A program made the position numbers and the translations under genes. From positions 2,032,014-2,096,013 of the forward strand of contig NW_024753828.1 in the NCBI RefSeq assembly GCF_018991925.1: a DNA stretch of 64,000 bases, read 5' to 3'. Shown here piece by piece: positions 12,561 to 22,717 of this stretch. Source of the stretch: Homarus americanus (lineage: Eukaryota > Arthropoda > Malacostraca > Decapoda > Nephropidae). The notes under the pieces were generated by a model. The model saw only the letters and a program-made list of their open reading frames with translations, did not search any database and was not told the DNA's origin. Within the stretch, counting starts at the first letter, position 1; every line of letters begins with the position of its first letter.

Positions 12561-13430
12561 ATCTCCTAAATAAGTTTCTGAGCATGTATTTTATTTTCAC
12601 CGCTCATATGTCGAAGATCGTTAGCAACAACCTGACCAAAATCACTGTCTGCATCATTTATAATATTTTCGGAGGAAGATAATGACTGCAGGTGGTGGAG
12701 GGCCTCTTTCAGGGTATTATCAGCATTGTCAGAAACCCTTTTGATCGGTCGTTTACTTGTTAACGGTGTGGGTGAGGGTTCACGAGTATTCGATTCTGCA
12801 GCCGAACTAGAGACAGTCAGCGTAGCCATACGAGAGACGGTGGGCGTGGCCGAACCAGTGACAGTGGCTGGTGGATTATCATCAAGTCCCAGCAGTAGCG
12901 GATCGTTGAATATCTATAAATAAATAAAAAATATACACAAGCCCTTTGTTAATAGTGACAAAAATATATACATACATATTACGTACTATACACAGAGAGA
13001 GACGGAGAACGCTTGCATACGTACCTCGTGATCAGAATGTACCTCAGACATCTTCTGTAGTGTGAGTATCCATGTTTGACACAGATTGTTGAATTGTGAC
13101 ACCATCAATGAGGAAATGCAGTGCGTCAAAGCACCATAATGTCGGAATATAAATGTCCTCAGTTCCAGACTTTTTTTAATTTTTGCATCTTCTTAGTTCC
13201 CGTCTATGCTGATTTCGAAGGGATTCAATTTTTCTCTTCACATCACTTGTGGTAACTGTAGTCCCGCTACTATTCACGTCCTCTGTAATCTGTCAGTGCC
13301 GCTGCACGTTTGTCCCTGTTCATGTCCACTTTGACATTCCATGGACAAGGGTGCTGACGATAGAGTTCAATCAACACCATGGTCTCTTCTCTAGACCAAT
13401 GAAGGTTTCCTTGGTCTGTCGCGGACGGTG
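12560..13430 (-). pseudogene. MADF-BESS DNA-binding protein, degraded
   Basis: Two minus-strand exon-like blocks. The upstream block (about 13430-13030) begins ETMVLIELYRQHPCPWN and continues with KRAAALTD, then in a shifted frame VKRKIESLRNQHRRELRRCK and IPTLWCFDALHFLIDGV. Together these are the start, middle and end of a MADF domain. It ends at a plausible GAG|GTACGT donor. The downstream block (about 12914-12560) starts after a pyrimidine-rich acceptor, has a Ser/Thr-rich linker, and ends with DFGQVVANDLRHMSGENKI followed by HAQKLI, which resembles a BESS motif. A frameshift and a stop lie within MADF and a stop within BESS, so it is a remnant. MADF proteins accompany transposases in some PIF/Harbinger elements, and a Harbinger-like terminus lies 240 bp upstream. 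Confidence 0.65.
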
Positions 13431-13544
13431 GAACAGACATTTTCCAGTAGTGACTTGTGGCGAGACTGAAGAACTGGCAGCCAGGGTTCCAAGGTTAACT
13501 TCGTTTGTCTGGCAGGTCGTCCATTCATACCCGACAGCAAACGG

Positions 13545-13673
13545 TCAAACCACCAAGCAGACGACCTTATCTGGCGATTTCGCTCGACCACGGGCACTCC
13601 GTTGATTTGCCCGAACAACGGGCATTAAGCGAGTGCCCGTCGGACAGTGCTCGATCCTGTGGACTGGGCTTAA
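13545..13673. mobile_element. Terminus of a Harbinger-like DNA transposon
   Basis: Reading leftward from 13670, the sequence AGCCCAGTCCACAGGATCGA followed by GCACTGTCCGACGGGC matches both termini of the element at 21514-25265. It is bordered by TAA, the 3-bp TWA target type of PIF/Harbinger. Subterminal GGGCA/TGCCC short inverted motifs are shared too. The partner terminus was not found to the left; the MADF/BESS remnant lies on the inner side of this end. Confidence 0.6.
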
Positions 13674-13912
13674 GGCAAAACGTATTTAAAAAGGAAGCTT
13701 GAAATTATGGTGGTATAGATAATAAATAAACCTGCCTCTCCCCAACCACACACTACAATGGGCGACATCTGTTGGCCGACCATAGCATTTCCACAAGCTG
13801 TTTCGAAACTTCAGACGCAAGGCTATTCGAAACCTCACTGTGGCTGGGTAGTGGACACGACTTTAGTGCACGATAGTACATGAAGGTAAGGCAGGTCAGG
13901 TCATGGAATTAG

Positions 13913-14628
13913 TAGAGATGCACCGGAACTTGCCGGAATAAAATAAAAAATCTGGCCGGAACCTTAAATTTAAAGTGTTGCTTAAACAACGAAAAAAATT
14001 AAGTTTCACGACTCAGAAATGTTAATACGGTATTATTGGTCTGTCTCGGTTTTTAAACTAGCTTCTAAAACTAAAGCCGGTAAATGAAGTTCAAGTAGGC
14101 CACGGTTTTATATCCTTTACTGCTATAAGTTTTTTTTTTTTTTTTTATATAGGAATACAACAATGCTTTAAGACAAAATTCACCTTCTATAGTATTTTTT
14201 CCCCAAACGGTCATATCACCTAATATATAATCAGTTTAGCATTCAAATGTTTGTTTAAGTACATGGAAAAAAAAGAATATGTAAAAAGAAAAAATCGATC
14301 TATGGGAAGCCAAGAGTCCGACAGGTACAGTAGGTTTCATGACCTCCAGTCACGCAGCCATCAGGACGACGCGTCCAGTACTTGCTTAGTTTAACACTAG
14401 TCTGCTCACCCAGCTGCCTCAGTGCTCACACATTACTGTCTCCCTGAATAGCAGCCGAGGTGGACGTTAGGAGGCAGAGATGTTTAGTAAACATTCTCTA
14501 CTAAACCATATCACAAAGTTCCGGTCAGTCATTTTTCTAAAGTTTCGTCCGGAAATGGAAATTCATAAAAAAATAAAAAAATAAAAAAATTGAGGTTCCA
14601 GCCGAAAATAAGTACCGGTGCAACCCTA
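13913..14628. mobile_element. hAT-type MITE (716 bp)
   Basis: Terminal inverted repeats are TAGAGATGCACCGG on the left and, inverted, TAGGGTTGCACCGG on the right. The flanking 8-mers GGAATTAG (13905-13912) and GTAATTAG (14629-14636) match at 7 of 8 positions, as expected of a hAT target duplication. The interior is AT-rich with no coding frame. Confidence 0.75.
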
Positions 14629-14639
14629 GTAATTAGAGC

Positions 14640-15232
14640 AGGTAAAAATAGTCTGTTACCTTCTTAAATCCATGGCCGGTAGAGTACCATGTGAACCGAG
14701 CCGAGAGAACATTATAAAAATGCGTTCACCTTGTTCAAGATCCTCTACTCAGTATTACACAAACAGCATCCAAGTTTAGACAGACAGGGAGGAAGCTATT
14801 TAGGTTTTTTGGTAAATTTTTTCTTGGTGGCTAGTACAAGTAAAGGGAAGATAGAAATGTACTAACAAAAAATGTTGTCTTTTCTCCCCAATACTATCGA
14901 TATTTTGAATGCCTGAACAATCCTTAAGTTTCCCAGCATATTTACTCGCCACGATAGTTTTGGCATCAATAACGAAGTTTGTTTGGTCGAAAAAAAATAA
15001 GAAATTGCAAAAGATATAAAAATAATTTACTGGTTGAATTAGGATACAGTTCGTTGCAAATGAGGAAAAATTATCAAAACCATTTCCACAAAATTTTAAG
15101 TCGGGATAAATTCCCTACAAGTGTTGGGACAGATCAAGAACTACAATCATGGAGTAACTTCGTCTTATATTTCATGAAATTTGTAATATACAGTAATGTC
15201 TTAAGATAAATATTGTCAGCAGATTACAGCAT
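14640..15232. other. No gene recognised; 3' flank of gene 1
   Basis: AT-rich sequence downstream of the minus-strand gene 1 stop codon. It must contain the 3' UTR, but I found no clear AATAAA close to the stop. Confidence 0.5.
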
Positions 15233-18200
15233 TTAATAGTGGTTGTAGACAGAGGGAACGAAGACGGTGTCAGTGATGGTGTGGAAGTCCTTGAAGGTGG
15301 TCCTCTGTGTGTCGATGATGGTGCGGACCAGCGTGGAGGTGTAGGTCAGCCTGCCGGGGTCAACAACACGTTACACACGGGACAAAACACCTAACGATTT
15401 TAAATTCTATGCTCGTTTAATAGTTATGACGATAATATCAACTATCTTGTTAATGACTTAATAGCAGTACTCTAATCTGCTAATGAAAATAGTTCTGTTA
15501 GTAAAATTAAATTCATGTTTTATGCAAAGCTTAACTATCAAACTTTTACCGCACAAATATTTGTTAGCTAAGTACCGCTAAGGATAGCAGGAGTTCATCA
15601 TATAAAATGGCTTTATGGAGGAATAACCTCAATAGAATTACGAAGATCATTTACATTTATATCATTAAAAAAATCTAAGCAAAGCAGTTTGAAGGAGGAT
15701 ATATTAACCAAGGATAGTGATCGGTGGCTTTTCTGTGCAGTGCTGCTTGTAAACAAACGTGTTATTGAAGAAGCGGACACGTTGAACATCATGGAAAAGG
15801 AAACCACAACCCCATGAAAGAAGAAAATGCCAACTGGACCAAAGACTAGACATTAATATTGGTGGATGCCATTGAAGAGAAAAGTTAATTGAATGGCAGC
15901 TTGAAGCCTTTCCTGAATAAAGACAAAAATAAGTGGTTATTTTTCGTTATCCACCCATCACCTTTCCACGGTTTTTGTTTCATAAAATTTAGTAGATCTC
16001 ATCAACTAACGAAAGAATATTTGAATTTAGCAGTGCATTAAAAAAATAAACCTCGATATTCGCGAATTATTAGTTGTAAATAACATTAATTTTGCCAAGT
16101 CCCAATTATGGTGACACGTAGCGTCGCTCTCGTTACCCCACACGAAACATATTTTTTCGCTGTTTTAGTCGATTCCGATATTTATGTTTGGGGCAAGTTT
16201 TATTTTTTTTGTGAAGTCAGGACGTGGCCTGTTAGGTCAGGTCACGTAACTTAAAAAAGAAAGTGATTTCCCCCAAAGATAAAAAAAAAAAGTCAGAATC
16301 AACTAAAACGGCAAGGAAACTAGCTAAAAATATATATTTTTCCATGTGGGGGGAAAAACAGAAAAAATATGGAGGATAACAAAAAATTAACCAAACGGGG
16401 TGTGGCGAGACACGCTGGTTCTTAGTGCTGTCCAAGTCAAGAAATAAGATCCCTGCTATAAAGACGGAATACACACAATATATACATTAAATATATCTCT
16501 CGTTTCCCGATTAGTGCGTTGCCGCCGCCGATTGGTTCGCCATGGTATCAACTAACAGAAGACTATTACGGGACTTAAAGTGCTCTAGGGGTCTTTTAAC
16601 TTAACAGAACTATTAAGGCTCTTAAAAAGTTTCATGCTTAACAGGAAAAAGTCAATCTTAACAACGGTTTATTAGCACTTAAAAGTTGTGTATACCGGCC
16701 ATGAACTCAATTATGTTTATAAGTAAACAGAGTTTTCAGAGATTATGAGGTAGAAGCCAAATTAGTCGAGAATACTAAACAAAACTATTAGTTTCACACA
16801 AACTATACTAAACATTCAAGGGAAGTAGAAGTTAAACTAGCTCACGGCTTAAAAGAGTTTTCATTAGTGTTTTAATAAGTATAAAAAGTACTCTTCGAAC
16901 CTAACAGGTTTAGATTTCTGCACAAGTTAATTTAAAATCCGTGACTTATTTTGACCCCTCTTAAATTTTCTTACAGTGGGGAAGTTACTGTACTTAAGAA
17001 AATAAACCAACAAGTCGCTATAACTCTTGCTTAGAAGTAATGGAACACCTGCACCCCCCGGGTTTAATTTACTCCTATTGCACAGATAATTTGGAGGTTT
17101 AGTCTACTTACGCCTGCGTGACGAGGGTGGTGACGGTGGTCTGACGGATGACGTAGGAGGTGTGGGTGATGGTGACGTGGTCTACCGCCACCTCAGTCAC
17201 CACCCTGAAATCGGACTTTTCGCAGGTGACGGTGACCGACGTGGGCCTGACAACTACCGTGGTCTGGAGGGCGACGCGGTCGTCGACGGGAGTTTGTACC
17301 ACCTGTAGACGACAACATTAGTGTCCACCTATATTGTAAACATATAACATTAATGCTAAACCTATGCTATATTACTTAGTTATGAAGAGGTTCACTTTAC
17401 TTACATCAAAGTTAGTAACTGTGACGGTCTCTACTCGGAGTTCAGTCAGGGTCACAGCCACACTGTGAAAAGCCAAGTCAGTCAAGGTCACGAACCTATC
17501 CACAGTGATTGTCTGGGTGACAGTGGGCGTGATCAAAACCTCCACTTTCCTGACCTGACCACTGCCGAGTCCTGAGCCAAACACGCTGCCGGCAAAGACC
17601 CCACTTAAGCCAATGGTGCTTCCCTGTCCTCCAGTAGGGCCCTGACCAGTGCCAAAGGTGCTACCCTGTCCTCCGGTAGATCCCTGACCAGCGCCGAAGG
17701 TGGAACCTTGTCCTCCGGTAGATCCCTGACCAGTGCCAAAAGTGGAACCTTGTCCTCCGGTAGATCCCCGACCAGTGCCAAAAGTGGAACCTTGTCCTCC
17801 GGTAGATCCCCGACCAGTGCCAAAAGTGGAACCCTGTCCTCCGGTAGATCCCCGACCAGTGCCAAAAGTGGAACCCTGTCCTCCGGTAGTGCCCTGATCA
17901 ATGCCGAAAGAGGAACCCTGTCCTCCGGTAGATCCCTGACCAGTGCCAAAAGTGGAACCCTGTCCTCCGGTAGATCCCCGACCAGTGCCAAATGTGGAAC
18001 CCTGTCCTCCGGTAGTGCCCTGATCAGTGCCGAAAGAGGAACCCTGTCCTCCGGTAGATCCCTGACCAGTGCCGAAAATGGAACCCTGTCCTCCAGTAGA
18101 TCCCTGACCAGTACCGAAAGTGGAACCCTGTCCTCCGGTAGAGCCCTGGGTTCCAGAGGTGGTTGTAGGGACAACAGTAGCTCTGCCGCCTGTAGTGGTG

Positions 18201-18503
18201 CCGGTAACTCCACCTCTTTGTCTCTGCTGTGGAGAAGAGAGCAATTAAAATGTACTCACGAAGATAATACAAAACTTTAAATAGGTTACCAAACCGATAA
18301 TATTTCTTTAATTATCGGATAACTTAGTTAATTAAGAAGTTACAGCATACCAGAGTTTTTTTTTTATATCTGGTCTAATATGCAATTCATAGGGATATTT
18401 AAAATACGTAGATCAGGTTAACGTGTTAACTTACGATTCTATCTCCAGCCAAGGTCTGGGTTGTTAGTAAGGCCACAGCCAGGCACACCGTTGTCCAAGA
18501 CAT
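15233..18503 (-). CDS. Gene 1: secreted Thr/Val-rich protein with 14-residue Gly/Ser/Thr repeats
   Basis: Family not recognised. Four coding exons on the minus strand: 18503-18435, 18226-17405, 17302-17112 and 15350-15233, with GTAAGT donors (phases 0, 0, 2) and CAG acceptors, giving 399 residues. Exon 1 is a signal peptide (MSWTTVCLAVALLTTQTLAG). Exon 2 opens QRQRGGVTGTTTGG, then about twelve units of GSTGGQGSTFGTGQ (42 bp, 17620-18160). It then enters a conserved part with TPTVTQTITVDRFVTLTDLA and LRVETVTVTNFD. Exon 3 continues in Thr/Val alternation (VTITHTSYVIRQTTVTTLVT) and exon 4 ends FVPSVYNHY. Alternating T/V suggests beta strands and the repeat looks flexible and possibly O-glycosylated. 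An extracellular structural, cuticular or mucin-like role is inference. Closely paralogous to gene 2, more distantly to gene 3. Exon structure and in-frame junctions are strong evidence of a real gene. Confidence 0.85.
17618..18160 (-). repeat. 42-bp coding tandem repeat in gene 1
   Basis: About 12-13 copies of a 42-bp unit encoding GSTGGQGSTFGTGQ. Variants at fixed positions (GQ/GR/DQ ends, S/T and S/I swaps) recur in a higher-order pattern, indicating unequal exchange or slippage. As the unit is a multiple of three, other frames on both strands are also open here and are not genes. Confidence 0.95.
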
Positions 18504-19006
18504 CTGAAGTTAAGGTATAAAGCAGTTGAAAATCTGGGTTTTTAAAAGATAATATTAGTTAATTTATAATAACCTAGTGGTTAAATGGTTTAATTTAAAT
18601 GAATGACACTGCAAAATTCTTACTACATTTTCAGAATATTCAAAACTAATTAAGTTAAAGTGAAAGTATAGAGAACTTAACTCGATCTAGTCAAGGATTA
18701 AAACAAAAACCTTGGTATTTACTTTTAAAGAGCTGGTTAAGATATTCTGCGTCGTAAGCGAGTTACCCCACTTTGTTTAATAGTTATATACATTTGAGTA
18801 GTAAAGTTTATTTACGTTAATATTCACAGAAAAGTAATTAATACTTTTTTTTAATATTAGCCCAATAATATATCAGAAACATTTCCTACTAGTATAGTAT
18901 GACGAGAAACATGAACCAACCAAAACTACAATAAAAACCACAATACCTTTACAACGAATATTTTATAGTTAAGTGGGGTTGAAGTAATAACGGTGACGAG
19001 CACACT
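18504..19006 (-). other. Gene 1 predicted 5' UTR exon and leader intron
   Basis: A non-coding first exon is predicted from +1 at 19006 to about 18947, with donor AAAG|GTATTG. The intron ends CTTCAG immediately before the ATG at 18503. Prediction only. Confidence 0.5.
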
Positions 19007-19039
19007 GACGTCGTTGACCCGGTGCCCCCGCCTTTTATA
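19004..19039 (-). promoter_or_regulatory. Gene 1 core promoter: TATA box plus TCAGT initiator
   Basis: On the minus strand GGGTATAAAAGG places TATAAAAG at 19039-19032. GACGTCAGTGTG places the arthropod initiator TCAGT at 19008-19004, with +1 A at 19006, 33 bases downstream of the first T of the TATA box. The position upstream of the gene 1 leader and the spacing support a genuine promoter. Confidence 0.75.
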
Positions 19040-19044
19040 CCCAC

Positions 19045-19130
19045 ACATCCCTCTACCCCCCCCACCCAACCCCCATAACCCCCTTACCCCCCCACCTCTT
19101 CTCCCTCCCTCTCTCCCTCACGTCTCCAAA
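19045..19130. repeat. C/T-rich tract upstream of gene 1 promoter
   Basis: Polypyrimidine sequence (CCCTCTACCCCCCCCACCC and similar) directly upstream of the TATA box. A comparable C/T tract lies about 500-620 bases upstream of the gene 2 ATG (29620-29745) and in A1 at 110-237. Confidence 0.8.
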
Positions 19131-19139
19131 CACCCTTAA

Positions 19140-21510
19140 CCAATCATAAGTCAATTTTATTCTCCATAGCCTAACCAAGTTACATTTATTTCAGTAAAGA
19201 ATGATTCACATATTTTTATATAAAATGACTATAAGAGTAAAAGTATTAAACCGTATATTTTATACCTCTGATGTAACGACCAACTCAAACCTAACAACCA
19301 AGCAAAGGTACCACTGACATAATTCAATTTCCGTATATCAACTTGGTGCCATAATAGTCCTGTATCTCACCCCATCTTAGACGCAAATCTCTTATAGTTA
19401 TTTATATTTACTGTATGATCTAAGAGGAAATATATTTATAAAGACTTTAGATGATATATAGTACAAGTCACGAATGATTGAAATTAAAATTTAAATAATT
19501 TATTAACAATAAAACTACTACATCAAAAGGACTGGGTAGTATACTACTCCCACCCTCACCTTTGACATCCCCTTCTGGGGCTTACAAAAAGTTATAAATG
19601 TTAATACAATAATTATTTTTACATCAGATAATGTAATCCTACACAAAATTAAATGACATATCCTTGGGGAACATTTTTTTTATACATTGCAAGAATTACT
19701 TTAATTTTTCCATTATTAATCAACCAACAAACTTGTTTCTTTAAAGAAGTGATCTCACTGTTCCTGTATGGTTGGATTTTTTCACATCCTAATACATAAT
19801 GTTATAGTGTACTGTATGTGCATCCCTAAGATGACACGGTTGACAAGGTGCTCGTGCTGTGCCTGACGGAGATAACTTCAGAGTTCAACTTCGGTTTCTC
19901 GTTCTATTATTTTAATTTTGAGATTAGATTTAGTGAGGAAAACTTTTTCATGCAGTTAAACGACCAGAGGACTAGACACTCCTTTAGAGTCCAACCTCGT
20001 TCCCCTCCAGAGTCCAGTCACGCCGTTTGAGTCCAGGAAAGACCTTCATTCTCCGTAACTTATTAAATGTCTAACTGTCATTGTGAAGGAATTACCCTGT
20101 TTTGTTTTGCATCTTGCTTGAATTCGAAACTAGGGATTCATTTCACACGAGCTGTTGTGAGAGGCCGACAAGGCAGGCCACGTCACTTAGGAGGGACTTG
20201 CCTCGCCGCTGACACCTGTCCACTCTGTTGTAAGTAAAAAAAAAAAATAATATATTGTCGTCGAGAAATAGTTCCATAGCAGTTAGCCTGTTGGGAAGAC
20301 AGCCCCAGTGAATTAGCTTATTTAGAAGGGTGTTGAATCATGATTTACGCCAGAAATAATGTATTATTAGAGAGTTTGCCCCTAATTTTCGGCCCCCCCC
20401 CAAGGCCCTGATGTGGGTCATTACCTGTGCCCGGGTGGGCTAATCCCCGTAAAAAAAAAATCACAGACCGTTCTGTGTGTTCTTTCATATACTTGGCCCA
20501 AAATAGGGAGAATGGTATTATTGCAGTTTTTCACAACCATAGAATCGATAATTTTTTATTTGTGTAGCATACTGAAAAGGCTATTACACATCATCTTGGA
20601 TGAGAAAATGAATATCACTCAACATGTAATGTCTCACTACGGGGTATATCAATGCACTTTGGAGGAGTATAGCAAGTCACGGTTTTTCTTTTTTTATAAA
20701 ACTCTTATGACTTGTTCTTGGGAAAGTTATATACTTGGTTCTTGTAATTTAAGGTTGATCCCATTAAGCTGCCACCTTGTGTTCTGGCCCTTAACCATTG
20801 ATTCTTGGTGAGTTGCCCTTTTCTTCTTTTATTTAGGAAAATATATTATATACAGTTCAAAGTGTATATCACCATAACTTATTTACTATAGCTAAGAGCG
20901 TTAAATGAGGACGGAGACTGTACAATTTTTTTTATCAATAACACTTACTAAATGAGTTCTGATCCACATACCTATACTAGGGCAACGCAAATTTAATGCA
21001 TAGCATTTGGAACCCTTCATTTTGTATTTTAATGGCACGGTTTACTCTGGATAGACCAAAGGAAATTTTGCTAATTAATGAAGATTACTGTTAGCATTGG
21101 ATGATCCTATGGTACTATCACGGTGTAAAGCGTCATATTTACATTTACACGTATGTCCAGCAAATGTATTCGCATTTATACCTGCTACAGAAGGAATATG
21201 TGAACTCGCAGTCAAACAAACTAACGTAGGCACAGCCCTAATACAATGTAATTATACACCGATTTCTAGGAAAAATCCGTTTCATGCGCATCTACATACA
21301 GTGCAGCATTTTTTCTTTCCTGATGAAACTAACGTCATTTTAAGGCTGCCAAGATGGTGGTAAGCCGTTGGTTGTGAAAGGTTATTATAAGGCTCCGGAT
21401 TACTGTGAAATAATCTGTAGTTCACGGAAGACCTTCCCTTCTCATCAGCATTTTGCATTAAATTTAAATCTTCAGATTGATTCCATTGGCTCAAGTTCCT
21501 AATTTAACTA
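19140..21510. other. 2.4 kb without recognised genes
   Basis: AT-rich with short open frames only and no family resemblance. An insertion-like boundary was not seen until the Harbinger terminus at 21514. Confidence 0.55.
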
Positions 21511-21888
21511 TTAAGGCCCGTCCACACGATCGAGCAGTGCCCGGCGGGCACGCGCTAAATGCCCATTATCAGGCAAAATTGGCGGGCAAACCAGCGGAGT
21601 GCCCGTGCCCGTAGTTGAGCGAAATCATGGTCCGCCTGCCTGGTGGTTTGCTGCCGGATATGGAGTGACGACTGCAAATGTGATACGTATATGGTCCCCT
21701 CTCGGTCCAGATGTATAACCAAATAAGGTTATGCAGTGTACATTATTGGCGTGACAATAAACGGGAGATTGTTTATGTTAGGGTTGCCATATCTGAACAT
21801 TCAAAAAAGAGGACGTTCCCGAAGACATCCCCCCCCCGGCACACACTTTGGCTCTATGTTTGCGTATAATTTTGCATATTTGCATAGC

Positions 21889-21893
<5 letters not shown>

Positions 21894-21932
<39 letters not shown>
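21894..21932. repeat. (TA)n microsatellite
   Basis: A pure TA run inside the hAT element. Confidence 0.95.
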
Positions 21933-21938
<6 letters not shown>

Positions 21939-22052
21939 CAGTATCTGTGTACTGTATTGCATTGTGTTTTTAATGTAGGCTAATATACAACATACATGGT
22001 ATAGAAATCTTAAAAATAAAAAATTACCTTTGCTTAAGGCTGAATATCTTCT

Positions 22053-22560
22053 TTAGCTGCAGTCTTCTTCCCCCACTATGTGTGTATGACTTGATGTGTG
22101 ACTGCAAGGTGTTTCTCGGAAGTTGTACTGTACGGTCAGAATGCCTTTCATTGTTTCAACACTCAATTTGTTCCTTTCCTTTGTCCATTAACTTTGCATC
22201 CGTGAAAAAACTCTTTCTGTATTTGCATTGTGAGATGATATAGCAAAGAAGAATTGTGCAATTCTTAGCAATTCTGAGTGGCATTCAAAGTTCTTTGATT
22301 TTTCAAAGTATCTGGTCCACTTTTTATGTGTTGGCAGATTACTAAATTCTTCATCACTTGTAATTTTCCACAAACTGCTTCAGGTTACTAACTTGGTCAA
22401 AACACATTACATCATCAACTTCTACCCCCTTATCAATCAAATATTTGACAGCTAAGTTGACAACACCGTACAGGCGTACACGTGACTTAACAGCTGACGA
22501 AAACTGAACGAGATCTCTACGGTTTCCACCTCCCCACACTCTGTCGCTCTCTCTCGTCAT
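22053..22560 (-). pseudogene. hAT transposase C-terminal remnant
   Basis: The minus-strand frame contains the hAT dimerisation-type region AQFFFAISSHNANTERVFSR, then an in-frame stop, then WTKERNKLSVETMKGILTVQ. The upstream piece (VDDVMCFDQVSNLKQFVENY) is in another frame. The catalytic N-terminal and central parts are missing, so it cannot be an active transposase. The stop replaces what is usually a Gln in related copies (family knowledge). Confidence 0.8.
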
Positions 22561-22717
22561 TACAGTTACATGTTTTTTTTTTCCGCGGAGAAAATGGTGG
22601 AAGCCGAAATTCCGGACTTTTGAAGAATTTAAAAAATTACTTCCGGATGAAGATTTCGAGACCTAAATGGAGGACATGTCCGGGAAAATACGGACGTATG
22701 GCAACCCTAGTTTATGT

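Larger units (their letters stand above)
21779..22709 (-). mobile_element. hAT element remnant (931 bp) with 8-bp target duplication
   Basis: The TIR TAGGGTTGCCATA is present at both ends in inverted orientation. The flanking 8-mers GTTTATGT (21771-21778 and 22710-22717) are identical, the hallmark of hAT insertion. It lies inside the Harbinger-like element, so it inserted later. The interior carries the 3' part of a hAT transposase gene and a (TA)n run. Confidence 0.9.

Noticed and set aside
17605..18280. Long open frames of 190-202 codons on both strands overlapping gene 1 exon 2
   Set aside because: They arise because the 42-bp unit is divisible by three. Only the minus frame joins signal peptide and downstream exons through consensus splice sites.
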